The notes under the pieces: generated by a model
Told to the model about the DNA's origin: nothing
The model's database searches: none
The model's input: the letters and a program-made list of their open reading frames with translations, nothing else
NCBI GenBank assembly: GCA_016712665.1
Contig: JADJQP010000008.1
Location: 62,001-126,000, forward strand
DNA length: 64,000 nt
Source: Bacteroidota bacterium
Lineage (GTDB): Bacteria; Bacteroidota; Bacteroidia; Chitinophagales; Chitinophagaceae
Direction of reading: 5' to 3'
Position numbers and translations under genes: made by a program
Shown here: positions 11,491 through 21,832 of the stretch, piece by piece
Numbering within the stretch: the first letter of the stretch is position 1
How the letters are laid out: each line of letters starts with the position of its first letter

Positions 11491-13976
11491 ATGGCAAAGC
11501 AAAAAACGAATCCCCAACAAAAAAATTCAAAAAAGAACTCCGGTGGAGAAGGATCTAAAATAAGCCCTCTCTCCATCATCAAAGACGGACGGTACAAGAA
11601 AATAGTTGGTTTGCTCTTCCTTTTATTTTGTATTTTTCTATGTGTTTCCTTTTATTCTTATTTTTTTACCTGGAAATTAGATCAGGACAAAGTATTTAAT
11701 CAGAATAACCTCTGGCATTTTTTGTCTGATAATTCACACAAAGTGCTGAATAGTGCAGGTAAATTGGGAGCCTATTTTTCTCACCAACTCATTTTTAACG
11801 GATTTGGTCTTGCCACCTGGTTTCTGGTTCCTTTATTCGCCATTTTGGGACTCAATTTGATGCTTTCAAAACGTGTGTATCCAACTCTGAAGGCATTTTT
11901 CTTCAGTGGGATTTCGATACTACTGATGGCACCCATATTGGCTTACTTTTTTTCAAATCAGAAGTTTCCCTTTTCCTATGGGGGAGCTTTTGGAAATAAA
12001 ATTATCACGAACCTAAATGGGATAGCCGGCGAAATGGGAACTCTTTTCATCATTATAGGGTTGACTTTGATTTTTATTATTATTTTCTTTAATCCGATTT
12101 TTCATTTACCCGTTTGGCATAATATTTTTAAGCGATCTTTTAATGAGGAACCTTCTAACTCACTGGAGCAGGTATCCGTTCAGGAGCGGCCCGAAATATT
12201 TTCGCAACATGAGGCTTCCGTTTTTGTTGATCAATCGTCCGTAACTACCGCGCCTGTTATAGAAGAGCCTACCTGGCAACCCCTTGAAGTGGAACCTTCA
12301 ACGGAACCGACTCACATTGTAGAGGAGTTGGAAATAATTGAGGAGAAATCACCTGCAAAGGATAAATATTCAGATTCAGATTTGACCCTCGAGGTAGTAA
12401 AAAAAGAGGAAGAAACCATTCATGTGGAAAGCGGAAATACCTCCATAGCCGGTAACGAGCCCTACGATCCTGCATTGGAGTTGCGTAATTATAAATTTCC
12501 TACTCTTGATTTATTGGAACAACGAAATGTGGAAGAAATTTCAGTAGATAAGAATGAGTTGGAGCAAAACAAAAATCAGATTATTAATACCCTTAAAAGT
12601 TTTGGAATTGCCATTGCGAAAATTTCTGCCACCGTTGGTCCCACTGTGACTCTATATGAGATTGTACCGGCTGAGGGAGTTCGTATCTCCAAAATTAGAA
12701 ACCTTGAAGATGATATCGCCCTAAGTCTTTCCGCCCTGGGTATTCGTATTATTGCCCCCATTCCAGGTAAAGGGACCATTGGTATAGAAGTGCCCAATCT
12801 CAAAAAGCAAATCGTGTCGATGCGCGCGCTTATTTCCTCCGATAAGTTTATTAATAATGATTTTAGTTTACCCATTGCAATAGGAAAGAAAATTGATAAT
12901 GAAAATTATATTGTTGACTTAGCCAAAATGCCCCATCTATTAATGGCAGGTGCCACCGGTCAAGGTAAATCAGTTGGCATTAATACCATCTTAGTTTCAT
13001 TGCTGTACAAGAAACATCCTTCACAATTAAAATTTGTGATGGTTGACCCTAAGAAGGTAGAGCTTTCGATATATAGAGTAATCGAAAAACATTTCCTAGC
13101 GAAGCTTCCGAACGAAGAAGATGCCATTATTACCGATACCAAAAAAGTAATTAACACCTTAAATGCCTTATGCATTGAAATGGATAATCGCTATGACCTT
13201 TAAAGAATGCAGGTGTTAGAAACATCAAAGAATACAATGCAAAATTTATTCAACGGAGATTGAATCCTCAAAAAGGGCACAAGTATTTGCCATTTATTGT
13301 GTTGGTGGTGGATGAATTTGCAGATTTGATTATGACCGCAGGGAAAGAGGTGGAAATGCCTATCGCTCGTATTGCACAGTTGGCAAGAGCAGTGGGCATT
13401 CATCTGATTATTGCAACGCAACGGCCATCGGTAAATGTAATTACCGGTACTATCAAAGCAAATTTCCCAGCTCGTATCGCTTTTAAGGTTTCAGCAAAAG
13501 TAGATTCCAGAACCATTTTAGATTCCGGTGGTGCTGATCAGTTGATTGGCCAAGGTGATATGTTGATTTCTAATGGAAGTGAAATTGTTCGATTACAATG
13601 TGCTTTTGTAGATACTCCAGAAGTAGAACGTATTGTAGAATTTATTGGAAATCAACAAGGTTATCCATCTGCCTTTGAATTGCCAGAGTATGAAGGTGCT
13701 GATGGGGGCGATTTAAGCAATGGAAATTCCAAATCCTTGACGAATGTCGATGATATGTTTGAGCAATGTGCTCGATTGGTAGTGAGTTCCGGAAGTGGCT
13801 CTACCTCTATGCTTCAACGAAGATTTAATTTAGGGTATAACCGTGCCGGGCGCATTATGGATCAATTGGAGGCGGCTGGTGTAGTAGGAGCCAGTACAGG
13901 TGGTAAGCCTCGTGAACTCATGGTGCATACAGAAACGGAATTGGATGAAATTTTACGGGCTGTATTGAAATATTAA
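11491..13976 (+). CDS. ftsK: FtsK/SpoIIIE DNA translocase (one frameshift)
   Basis: About 829 residues. It pumps chromosomal DNA through the division septum. The N-terminus has four to five membrane segments (roughly residues 30-205), then an acidic, variable linker, the FtsK beta domain (YEIVPAEGVRISKI), the motor with Walker A AGATGQGKSVGIN and Walker B FIVLVVDEFADL, and the C-terminal gamma winged helix (MLQRRFNLGYNRAGRIMDQL) that reads KOPS-type sites. The frame breaks at 13200, where CTTTAAAG should have one more T; uninterrupted pieces are 11473-13203 and 13260-13976. The preferred start is the ATG at 11491. FtsK is normally essential, so a sequencing error is the best explanation. Confidence 0.9.
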
Positions 13977-14485
13977 AATTCTTTTTCCTGTTTTCTCTTT
14001 CGCACAAAAGTAATCAAATAAAGCATTGGCAATCTTTACAAAATAAAGAAAGGTTTTTTCTGTTTGTAATAAATGATATAGGCTAAAATTTGACAAAGGC
14101 ATTTTTTTTTAAAGTAATCTTTTGAAAAAATTCCTTTATAATATTGGAGAATTCATCCACGCAAAACGGGTTTTGTTTTTCTTTGAAACCAAACATATTT
14201 TTTACTGTCAACGGTCATTTTCAACAATCGAAAATTTGAGATTTCGTGCAATCGATTCCTAGAAAGTCGCTGTGATATTAATTCAGCCACGACGTTTATT
14301 TTGCTAATTATTGCCCCGAATTTTTGATCTACTGATTGGTGAAATGCATGTTCCCATTTCAATACCTCAAACGTAATTATTAAATTAAACGTCTACTATT
14401 CAACATGAAAAAATAGAGTGCTCAACTAGCTGACATGGAGGAAGTAGTTTCCGAAATATTTATTAATTATTAAAAAACAAAAATT
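13977..14485. other. 509-base AT-rich intergenic region
   Basis: No convincing gene. A 69-codon minus-strand frame (14153-14362) lacks any recognisable feature and I treat it as chance. The region probably holds the ftsK transcript end and the promoter of the following T9SS protein, but I could not pin down either. Confidence 0.4.
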
Positions 14486-15694
14486 ATGAAAAATGTATTA
14501 TTTAGCATAATGTTATTATTATCTATGGACTTGAAAGCAACTAATTATATCTTCTCAGGGCAATATCCGTATGATTGGACAAGCGCCGCACAATGGAGTC
14601 CTTCTTATCCAGGCACAACCATAAATCTGGGAGACACAGTACGAGTTACCAATGGAAATTTTCTGGCCATAAAAAACAATACCACCATAACTATTAACGG
14701 TGTGGTGCTGATTGATTCCTTTTATCTTTATAATACACTCCTAATGATGACAAACAATTCACGATTGATAATTGGAACATCAGGAAAAGTACTTTGCAAA
14801 AACTATATTGATATGTATAACACATCCAAAATTGAGGTGTACGGTGAACTGTTAGTAAAAGGATCTATGTGGGAGTCTATCCAGATGTATGATACATCCG
14901 AAATTCTTATTCATCCATCCGGATTAGTTTATATCGAAGATTCCATCTATAACGGATATGCAGGCAGTACCAGTGCAAAAATAACAGTGAATGGAACACT
15001 AGTAAATGATGGTACTATCTATAATGAAGGAACTATTAACGGAACGGGTAGTATTATCACCACAAACAATCAGCTAAATGGAAATATTGTTGGTAATGGC
15101 TATGTGGCGCCCGGTTTATCGCCAGGTGAATTGAAAACTGACTTTGATTATACCTTGTCCTCCAATGGAAAATTGAATATGGAAATTGGCGGACCCATAC
15201 CCGGTACGAATTACGATGTCTTGGGCGGAAATGGCAGTAAAACCCTTTCTGGAACCTTGAATGTCATTTTGTATAATGGCTATCAACCACAATTGGGAGA
15301 GGAGTTTACCATCATAAATGGCAGTCAGGTAAATGGCACATTTAGCACCGTAAATTATCCTTTGCTGCCAAATAATTTGACCTGGCAAATCACGTACAAT
15401 ATCAATAATGTAAAACTGAAAGTAATTTTGCCTGCAGGGATAGAGAAAAATACTGAGGATCTCATCTCAGTGTATCCAATACCTGCAACGGATGTTCTCT
15501 TTATCAAGGGCTTGCATCATTTTCCATCACAATACAAAATTTTCTCTATGGAGGGACAAGTATTGCAATCGGGTGAAATTCCTGTGGATGGGAAAATCAT
15601 AATTAATGATGTAAATATTATTTTAGGATATCTTGAAATTATAGAAGACGATAAAAGAATAGTAGTGAAGAAAATTTCATTTTTGAAACAATAA
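14486..15694 (+). CDS. Secreted beta-helix/autotransporter-like protein with T9SS type A signal
   Basis: 402 residues. An N-terminal signal peptide (MKNVLFSIMLLLSMDLKA) is followed by Asn/Thr/Ile-rich repeats resembling parallel beta-helix rungs (ITVNGTLVNDGTIYNEGTI) and an autotransporter-like passenger segment (FDYTLSSNGKLNMEIGG). The last 80 residues carry the T9SS type A sorting domain (SVYPIPATDVLFIKG, YKIFSMEGQVLQSG, VVKKISFLKQ). It is probably displayed on or released from the cell surface. It stands alone, with its own strong terminator. The exact activity cannot be told. Confidence 0.8.
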   Translation: MKNVLFSIMLLLSMDLKATNYIFSGQYPYDWTSAAQWSPSYPGTTINLGDTVRVTNGNFLAIKNNTTITINGVVLIDSFYLYNTLLMMTNNSRLIIGTSGKVLCKNYIDMYNTSKIEVYGELLVKGSMWESIQMYDTSEILIHPSGLVYIEDSIYNGYAGSTSAKITVNGTLVNDGTIYNEGTINGTGSIITTNNQLNGNIVGNGYVAPGLSPGELKTDFDYTLSSNGKLNMEIGGPIPGTNYDVLGGNGSKTLSGTLNVILYNGYQPQLGEEFTIINGSQVNGTFSTVNYPLLPNNLTWQITYNINNVKLKVILPAGIEKNTEDLISVYPIPATDVLFIKGLHHFPSQYKIFSMEGQVLQSGEIPVDGKIIINDVNIILGYLEIIEDDKRIVVKKISFLKQ

Positions 15695-15760
15695 CCATTA
15701 CTAATTTTTGGTGGATTTTGCTACTCAGCAGGATGTATTTAATTCGATAGGAAATTGATA

Positions 15761-15790
15761 AACGCCCCGATTCGTAATCGGGGCGTTTTC
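15761..15790 (+). terminator. Rho-independent terminator
   Basis: A 12-bp GC-rich perfect stem, AACGCCCCGATT / AATCGGGGCGTT, with a 3-base loop and a following TTTTC. It lies about 65 bases after the stop of the T9SS protein. Confidence 0.9.
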
Positions 15791-15970
15791 TTTATTGAAT
15801 AGAATGGATTCTCTATTTTGTAAATCAAACCGTTGATGACCACGAGTAAACGAATAGCAGTATTCTGTTAGTATTCCTTTACTACATTGAAAGAGTTCGA
15901 AAAGGAGAATAATTCAGATACATTCATACTCCTTCTCATTTTCCTTTTCATTTTGATTTTCATTCTCTTC

Positions 15971-16111
<141 letters not shown>

Positions 16112-16121
16112 ATATTTTTTT

Positions 16122-16185
16122 CGGTATCACACCGTTGACCTTCCCGACTGCTTGTCGGGACGCTCTACCAACTGAGCTAATCCCC
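16122..16185 (-). pseudogene. tRNA-Ala-like partial copy 2 (5' half intact, altered anticodon arm)
   Basis: It keeps the tRNA 5' half (GGGGATTAGCTCAGTTGG, then TAGAGC). The anticodon arm is TCCCGAC-AAGCA-GTCGGGA and the T arm is altered to ACGGTGTGATACCG. The acceptor 3' strand is missing. If read as a 7-base loop, the anticodon position would be AGC, but the invariant U33 is lost. Confidence 0.6.
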
Positions 16186-16195
16186 ATATTTTTAT

Positions 16196-16262
16196 TTCGG
16201 TATCACACTGTTGACCTTCCCGACTGCTTGTCGGGACGCTCTACCAAATGCGCTAATCCCCC
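16196..16262 (-). pseudogene. tRNA-Ala-like partial copy 3
   Basis: Nearly identical to the copy at 16122-16185, with small changes in the D arm (GCGCATTTGG) and five Gs at the 5' end. The same CCCGAC...GTCGGG anticodon-arm hairpin and the same altered T arm are present. It lacks a 3' acceptor strand. Confidence 0.6.
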
Positions 16263-16337
16263 ATATTACCTTCTAAAAAAATAAAGAACGCCGCAAATAT
16301 AGTTTACTTATTTAAATATTGGTAGTATTTTTGAAAG

Positions 16338-16514
16338 ATGGAACAACCTTCTTTTTTTACCCAGATTTTGCGGTATCTCTATATCAAAAAGCGGGATGCG
16401 GATGCACCTGAGTCTACCAATTTGAAATTTATGCATGGGATGAATAGGATTTCGATATTTATGTTTCTTTTTGCCTTGATAGTAATCTTATATCGCGTCT
16501 TTTTGAAAGGCTAA
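16338..16514 (+). CDS. Small membrane protein, DUF6728-like
   Basis: 58 residues. A basic, aromatic N-terminus ([19 protein letters not shown]), a conserved-looking centre ([16 protein letters not shown]) and one C-terminal transmembrane helix ([14 protein letters not shown]). This architecture matches a family of short single-pass proteins common in Bacteroidota, which I recall as DUF6728; that name is from memory. It overlaps the 3' end of the converging lpxB gene by 27 bases. Function unknown. Confidence 0.65.
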   Translation: MEQPSFFTQILRYLYIKKRDADAPESTNLKFMHGMNRISIFMFLFALIVILYRVFLKG

Positions 16515-17594
16515 CTGATACACTATGCCAGCTGCTTTTTCGCTGGCATTTCCTTGTTGCAGCTTGGCTCTGAGTTGTACATAATCTGCCTCCAATGCTG
16601 ATTTTCTATGAGTATTATTCAAAAGGAGATCCATTTCTTTTTGAATGTTTTCAATAGTGACATCCGATTGAATGAGCTCCACTACGGCACTTTTATCCAA
16701 AATTAGGTTTACCAAGGAAATGTATTTCACTTTCACCAATTTCTTGGCAATGGCGTATGAAATGGGATTGGCAATATAACATACCAATTGGGGAACGCCA
16801 AATAATGCTGTTTCCAAAGTGGCGGTGCCAGACGTAACGATGGCAATTGCAGCTATTTTTAAAATTGAATAGGTCTGATGCTGCAGGAGAATCACCTTTG
16901 AATCGTTCAGATAGGGGGTGTAAACATCTACGGAAAGATTAGGTGCTTGTGCAATAATTATGGTATGCTTATCATAAGGTGCTGCGGCTTGCAACATTAT
17001 AGGTAGCATCTTGTCAATTTCTTGTTTTCTGCTACCGGGGAGCAAGGCAATGACATTTTGATAGGGTAGGGTATTTTCAGTAAGCAATGCCTCAGCCACC
17101 AATTCTACAGTGGGATGTCCTACATAGTCGGCCTCGTAGGCCCATTTTTGATAGAAAGCCTTTTCAAAGGGCAAAATACAAATCATCCTATCCACATACT
17201 TTTTTATTTTCTCGATCCGATTCTCTTTCCAGGCCCAAACAGTGGGAGAAATATAGTAAGCTACTTTATAATTGTTCTTTTTGGCCCACTCAGCCATACG
17301 CAAATTAAATCCGGGATAGTCAATCAAAAGCAACACATCCGGGTCAAAGGTTTTAATTTGTTTTTTGCAAATTTTAAAATTTCGAAGTATGGTAAAAATG
17401 TTTTGCAATACTTCAGCAAACCCCATAAAGGCGAGTTCCTGTATATGCTTTAAAACATTTACTTGCTGAGCGGCTAATTGATCACCTCCCCATCCTACAA
17501 CCACAGCCGATGCATCTTTTTGTCGCAATTGCTTTATTAAATTGGCCCCATGCATATCGCCACTCGCTTCCCCAGCAATCACAAAATATTTCAT
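16488..17594 (-). CDS. lpxB: Lipid-A-disaccharide synthase
   Basis: 368 residues, close to the usual length. It joins UDP-2,3-diacylglucosamine to lipid X at the inner membrane to form the lipid A disaccharide. GT19 features: N-terminal [17 protein letters not shown], the middle segment [43 protein letters not shown], and the C-terminal TSGTATLE nucleotide-binding segment. It starts one base after the stop of a small membrane protein on the same strand, suggesting an operon. Confidence 0.93.
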   Translation of the reverse strand: MKYFVIAGEASGDMHGANLIKQLRQKDASAVVVGWGGDQLAAQQVNVLKHIQELAFMGFAEVLQNIFTILRNFKICKKQIKTFDPDVLLLIDYPGFNLRMAEWAKKNNYKVAYYISPTVWAWKENRIEKIKKYVDRMICILPFEKAFYQKWAYEADYVGHPTVELVAEALLTENTLPYQNVIALLPGSRKQEIDKMLPIMLQAAAPYDKHTIIIAQAPNLSVDVYTPYLNDSKVILLQHQTYSILKIAAIAIVTSGTATLETALFGVPQLVCYIANPISYAIAKKLVKVKYISLVNLILDKSAVVELIQSDVTIENIQKEMDLLLNNTHRKSALEADYVQLRAKLQQGNASEKAAGIVYQLAFQKDAI

Positions 17595-17595
17595 T

Positions 17596-17897
17596 TTAAA
17601 AAATATTAAATTTGTAGCTGATGGCTATGATCGCATAGAGCATGATAGCCAAAAAAATTCCCTTTAAAGTAGTATACTTTTTTCGGTTTTTGAAATACGT
17701 TATCAAAGGGATGCAGGCAATGAGTCCTAGTGAGATGACTTTTGAATATTGCTTTTATTGGTTTTAACCAAATATATAAAATCACTTAGGGACACGTTTT
17801 GCGGTACGTACTTGAATACATACAAGAGTAAAACTCCGAGGATGGGCACTACTATGCCGGCCAGCAATCCCAACAGAAAACTATCTTTGTTCATCAT
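17596..17897 (-). CDS. Small two-helix membrane protein upstream of lpxB (one frameshift)
   Basis: About 100 residues after restoring one A in the AAAA run near 17746. The first part, after the start [14 protein letters not shown], forms a transmembrane helix ([14 protein letters not shown]) and then [14 protein letters not shown]. The second part continues with [18 protein letters not shown] and a final helix ([16 protein letters not shown]). The intact meaning across two frames argues for a real gene with an indel. It sits one base before lpxB. No function is known to me. Confidence 0.6.
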
Positions 17898-17929
17898 AAA
17901 AAAGGATACAAAAGGATTTCGGAAAATAA

Positions 17930-18565
17930 TTAATAGCTAATACCAATATGTATTTGAAGCATATGATTTTTCCAAATTTCTACATTGGTTAATGCATTCA
18001 AATTATCTAAACCTACAACATACCGCGCTCCTAAATTCACCCTCAATACCGGTGCCTTGCCTCCAAGTTGAACCCAAACACCTCCCACAGCGCTGTAATT
18101 ATTTTTTTTGATAACGTCGAGACCGCTTTTGACAATATGATGTTGGCTCACCACATTTACATTTGCATCAAACTGAGGCCCCAATTGAATCCACAGCCAT
18201 TGCGCCGGTTTTATATTCAGTAAAAGAGGTATGGATATGGTGCTAAAGCGATACGATTCGATGGTGAGACTGTCGTCAAAATTCTTTATATACTGTTTAT
18301 AAAATCCATTGAAACTGCTGTCGGTAATTAGATGATTCTGCGACCACACGGCTTCAATTTGTATCCCTACACGTCGTTTATTAACATGAATAAAGAATCC
18401 TGCATGCGGATCGCTATTGAAGGTGTTTTTTAGTCCAATTCCTTCTACTTTATTGAGATTGACACCGGCCTTGGCACCAATTCCTAAATCAATTCCAAAT
18501 TTTTGTTTGGCACTAGTAAGGAGGGCGGAACCCATCAACAAGCAAATAATAAAAATCTTTCTCAT
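17930..18565 (-). CDS. Outer-membrane beta-barrel protein (PorT-like porin family)
   Basis: 211 residues. A signal peptide (MRKIFIICLLMGSALLTSA) is followed by alternating beta-strand sequence typical of small 8-strand outer-membrane barrels (GIGAKAGVNLNKVEG, YRFSTISIPLLLNIK, WIQLGPQFDANVNV, ending in an aromatic residue: MLQIHIGISY). The PorT-like family is broad in Bacteroidota, and this one is not necessarily part of the secretion machinery. Its start faces the dcd promoter divergently. Confidence 0.8.
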   Translation of the reverse strand: MRKIFIICLLMGSALLTSAKQKFGIDLGIGAKAGVNLNKVEGIGLKNTFNSDPHAGFFIHVNKRRVGIQIEAVWSQNHLITDSSFNGFYKQYIKNFDDSLTIESYRFSTISIPLLLNIKPAQWLWIQLGPQFDANVNVVSQHHIVKSGLDVIKKNNYSAVGGVWVQLGGKAPVLRVNLGARYVVGLDNLNALTNVEIWKNHMLQIHIGISY

Positions 18566-18706
18566 AATAAATAATTTGCAAGGCTACCAATTGGTGCTTT
18601 GAAAAAACAACCGAATTTTGATTTCATTCGCATTTCATATTGTAAAAATAATAATAAATACGATAATATCGCGTCAATTATTAAATAGTCACAAGTTTTC
18701 CCTTGC

Positions 18707-18738
18707 TTTGCTTTGCACGGTAATGTGAATTACATTTG
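18707..18738 (+). promoter_or_regulatory. Bacteroidota-type promoter for dcd
   Basis: TTTG at 18707-18710, then 20 bases, then TACATTTG at 18731-18738, matching TTTG-N17..23-TAnnTTTG. It ends 27 bases before the chosen dcd start. Confidence 0.65.
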
Positions 18739-18765
18739 CATTTCGAAAAATTAATTTTTGCTGTT

Positions 18766-19302
18766 ATGATTTTATCTGATAAAAGAATTCTTGAGGAGAT
18801 GGCGAAAGATTCCATCAAAATTGTACCATACAAACGTGAATGTCTCGGTAGTAATTCTTACGATGTGCATTTGGGGAAGAACCTTGCCGTATATGTAGAC
18901 AAGGAACTAGATGCGAAAAAACACAATACTATTGCCCATTTTGAAATTCCGGAAGAGGGCTTTGTATTGCAGCCCGGCGATTTTTACTTGGGTGTTACGG
19001 AGGAATATACCGAAACGCATGAGCATGTGCCTTTTTTGGAAGGTAAATCAAGCACCGGTCGTTTGGGAATTGATATCCATGCTACTGCAGGAAAAGGAGA
19101 TGTTGGATTTTGTGGAAACTGGACCCTTGAAATTTCGGTTAAATTGCCGGTACGAGTATATGCAGGCATGCCTATCGGTCAACTTATCTATTTTCCTGTT
19201 GACGGTGAAATTGAGGTAAAATACAATAATAAAGTTGGTGCAAAATACAGCGGACAACCCAATAAACCAGTTGAAAGCATGATGTGGAAGAATACCTTTT
19301 AA
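18766..19302 (+). CDS. dcd: dCTP deaminase
   Basis: 178 residues. It deaminates dCTP to dUTP for thymidylate synthesis. Family motifs: SNSYDVHLG-like LGSNSYDVHLG, GKSSTGRLGI (phosphate-binding Ser/Arg), HATAGKGDVGF and WTLEIS with the catalytic Glu. The ATG at 18766 is preferred because the upstream ten codons from 18736 overlap the -7 promoter box. It converges on galE, whose stop is 2 bases away. Confidence 0.93.
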   Translation: MILSDKRILEEMAKDSIKIVPYKRECLGSNSYDVHLGKNLAVYVDKELDAKKHNTIAHFEIPEEGFVLQPGDFYLGVTEEYTETHEHVPFLEGKSSTGRLGIDIHATAGKGDVGFCGNWTLEISVKLPVRVYAGMPIGQLIYFPVDGEIEVKYNNKVGAKYSGQPNKPVESMMWKNTF

Positions 19303-19303
19303 T

Positions 19304-20347
19304 CTAAGGTTTTTTTGCAAGCATTTGCTGCCACTGCCACGCTGTTTGCATCATATCTTCGGTGGAGTACTTGATTTGCCAATTGAGTAATTGTTTGGCT
19401 TTTTCATTATTCGCATAAATTGCCATTACATCCCCGTCACGTCGTGGACCGATTTCGTAGTTGAGACGAACACCACTTATTTTTTCAAAGGTTTGGATAA
19501 TTTCCATAACCGAAATTCCGTTTCCTGTTCCCAGGTTTAATATTTCGTATGGAGCATTCACTTGATGTTGCAATAAATGTTCAAGCGCCTTAGTGTGCGC
19601 ATTCGCAATATCCATCACGTGTATATAATCTCTGATGCAAAATCCATCTCTAGTATTATAATCATTTCCCCATACATACATTTTTTCGAGTAATCCAATA
19701 GCAGTTTGTGTAATGAGCGGTACTAAATTATTTGGTTTTTCAATAGGACTTTCACCAATTAAAGCAGAATGGTGGGCGCCGACCGGATTAAAATACCGCA
19801 ACAAAATTGATTTGCAAAAGGCATTTTTTTTTGAAAAGTCTTTGATGATTTGTTCACCCATTTGTTTGGATGCTGCATACGCACACTGTGGCTCGGAAAG
19901 AGGTGTATCTTCGGTAACCGGCAACTGCTCCACATTTCCGTATACCGAACAAGAGGACGAAAATACAAAGGTTTCAATTTGAAATTCTTCAACACATTTG
20001 AGAAGATTTATCAACGAATACAAATTGTTTTCATAATATCTTAAAGGAAATTGTACACTTTCAGGAACCGACTTAAAGGCGGCAAAATGAATAATTCCCG
20101 CAATGTTCTCATTTTTGATGAAAACCTGTCGCGTATCTTCATAATGGCACAGGTCAACCGAATAATTTTTGATTTTTTGATGGCTTATTTTTTCGATTCC
20201 ATCAAGTGCCAAAGGAGAGGATCTTGAAAAATTATCTATACTTATAACTTCAAATTGATTTTCTAATAAATCCACGATTGTATGCGAACCAATATATCCG
20301 GTACCTCCGGTAACCAATATTTTTTTCTTTAGGCTATTTTCGGTCAT
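19304..20347 (-). CDS. galE: UDP-glucose 4-epimerase
   Basis: 347 residues, a short-chain dehydrogenase-type epimerase interconverting UDP-glucose and UDP-galactose with bound NAD. Seen: Rossmann motif VTGGTGYIGSH near the N-terminus, Ser in SSSCSVYG, the YxxxK pair in YAASK, and RYFNPVGAHHSALIGE typical of GalE. Its ATG overlaps the stop of murF by 4 bases, so the two are translationally coupled. It supplies sugars for surface polysaccharides. Confidence 0.93.
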   Translation of the reverse strand: MTENSLKKKILVTGGTGYIGSHTIVDLLENQFEVISIDNFSRSSPLALDGIEKISHQKIKNYSVDLCHYEDTRQVFIKNENIAGIIHFAAFKSVPESVQFPLRYYENNLYSLINLLKCVEEFQIETFVFSSSCSVYGNVEQLPVTEDTPLSEPQCAYAASKQMGEQIIKDFSKKNAFCKSILLRYFNPVGAHHSALIGESPIEKPNNLVPLITQTAIGLLEKMYVWGNDYNTRDGFCIRDYIHVMDIANAHTKALEHLLQHQVNAPYEILNLGTGNGISVMEIIQTFEKISGVRLNYEIGPRRDGDVMAIYANNEKAKQLLNWQIKYSTEDMMQTAWQWQQMLAKKP

Positions 20348-21621
20348 TCTAATATTTTTTCCATGGTATAGGCACGTGAGCCTTTAATTAAGAGGGCAGT
20401 GTTTTCAATTTTCTGGCTTTTGTACCAGTTGCCAGCTTCAACGGCAGTTTCAAAATAAAGGTAGGGATGAGGCACATTCTGAAAATCACCACCCACTAAA
20501 ATCACCTGATTCCAATTGGTATCTTGCAATTGTTTAATGATTTGTTGGTGTTCCACAAGGCTATCTTCCCCTAATTCTTTCATGCCACCGAGCATCACTA
20601 TCTTATTTGGATAATCTGACAGCGCAAAATTCTTAATTGCTTCTTGCATACTACTGGGGTTGGCATTGTAGGCATCTAAAATGATGGTTTGACTTCCCTT
20701 GGTAATCAGTTGTGATCGGCTATTACTGGGAGCATATTCCTCAATTGCCTTTTTAATGATATCGATGTGAATATTAAAATGACTTGCCACAGCTACCGCT
20801 GCCATTACATTTGGAAAATTGTAGGCCCCAACCATTTGTGTTTTAATTAAACATTCTTTATTGGGACTTATAATGGCTACTTCCAGAAAGGGTTCGTTAC
20901 GATACACTTTTCCTTGTAAATTGGCCTCATTGCTTCCATATGAAATTTGATTTTGAATGCCCATTGCCATTTGTTGCAGATAGTTGTAATCCGTATTAAT
21001 AAAAATGGTACCCTCACGTTGTCTTAAATAATCATAGAGCTCTCCCTTTCCTTTGCGAACCCCCTCAATACCGCCAAAACCTTCCAGATGAGCTTTGCCA
21101 CAGTTGTTAATGAGACCATGTGTAGGAAATGCAATTTGGCAATAGGATTCAATTTCTTTTTGATGGTTAGCGCCCATTTCAATAATCGCCATCTGTGCAT
21201 CCTTTTTAATTTTTAGGAGGGTAAGGGGCACACCAATATGATTGTTTAGATTCCCTTCTGTTGCGTAGGTGCAATAGGTGGTTTTCAAGGCAGTATGCAC
21301 CAACTCCTTGGTCGTGGTTTTTCCATTGCTTCCGGTGATGGCAATAAACGGAATGGTAAATTGCTCTCGATGAAATCTGGCAAGCGTTTGCAAGCATTCT
21401 AAAACATTGTCTACCAGGATGGTTTTTTCGTTCAGATAGTATTTTTGATTGTCAATAACTGCGTAACTGGCACCCATTTCCAAAGCTTTGCCCGCGTATT
21501 CATTTCCATCAAATGAATCGCCTTTAAGTGCAAAGAATAAATCGCCTTTTTGAAGTTTACGCGTGTCCGTTTGAACATTGGGATACTGCAAATAAATATC
21601 GTAAAGTTCAGAAATTTTCAT
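20344..21621 (-). CDS. murF: UDP-N-acetylmuramoyl-tripeptide--D-Ala-D-Ala ligase
   Basis: 425 residues. The last cytoplasmic step of UDP-MurNAc-pentapeptide synthesis. Mur ligase features: N-terminal DTRKLQKGDLFFALKGDSFDG, the P-loop ITGSNGKTTTKE, IEMGANHQKEI, NNCGKAHLEGFGG, and the central-to-C-terminal junction DAYNANPSSM. It stands outside a dcw cluster here and is coupled to galE downstream. Confidence 0.93.
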   Translation of the reverse strand: MKISELYDIYLQYPNVQTDTRKLQKGDLFFALKGDSFDGNEYAGKALEMGASYAVIDNQKYYLNEKTILVDNVLECLQTLARFHREQFTIPFIAITGSNGKTTTKELVHTALKTTYCTYATEGNLNNHIGVPLTLLKIKKDAQMAIIEMGANHQKEIESYCQIAFPTHGLINNCGKAHLEGFGGIEGVRKGKGELYDYLRQREGTIFINTDYNYLQQMAMGIQNQISYGSNEANLQGKVYRNEPFLEVAIISPNKECLIKTQMVGAYNFPNVMAAVAVASHFNIHIDIIKKAIEEYAPSNSRSQLITKGSQTIILDAYNANPSSMQEAIKNFALSDYPNKIVMLGGMKELGEDSLVEHQQIIKQLQDTNWNQVILVGGDFQNVPHPYLYFETAVEAGNWYKSQKIENTALLIKGSRAYTMEKILE

Positions 21622-21832
21622 CTTGTAAATATAAATGGAATTTTGAAAACGCTCTACTTTTCAATTTTAATAGTTTTACCCACTCAAGGACTTCAGTGTT
21701 GTTTGATGAGAATTAACTCGGTTGATTTTTTGCGGATCCGTACCGTTTTACTATTGTTTAAATTCTTGGGATTTGGAGGAGTACGTTCGATCCTATCAAT
21801 CGAATCATTTTTCTCGAGAGAATGGATGTGAT

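Noticed and set aside
13190..13262. Programmed ribosomal frameshifting as the explanation for the ftsK break
   Set aside because: No slippery heptamer of the usual type was seen at the break, and the same kind of break occurs in many unrelated genes, so a technical indel is simpler.
14153..14362. A 69-codon minus-strand frame in the gap after ftsK
   Set aside because: No motif, no promoter, no neighbour relation; length is within chance for AT-rich sequence.
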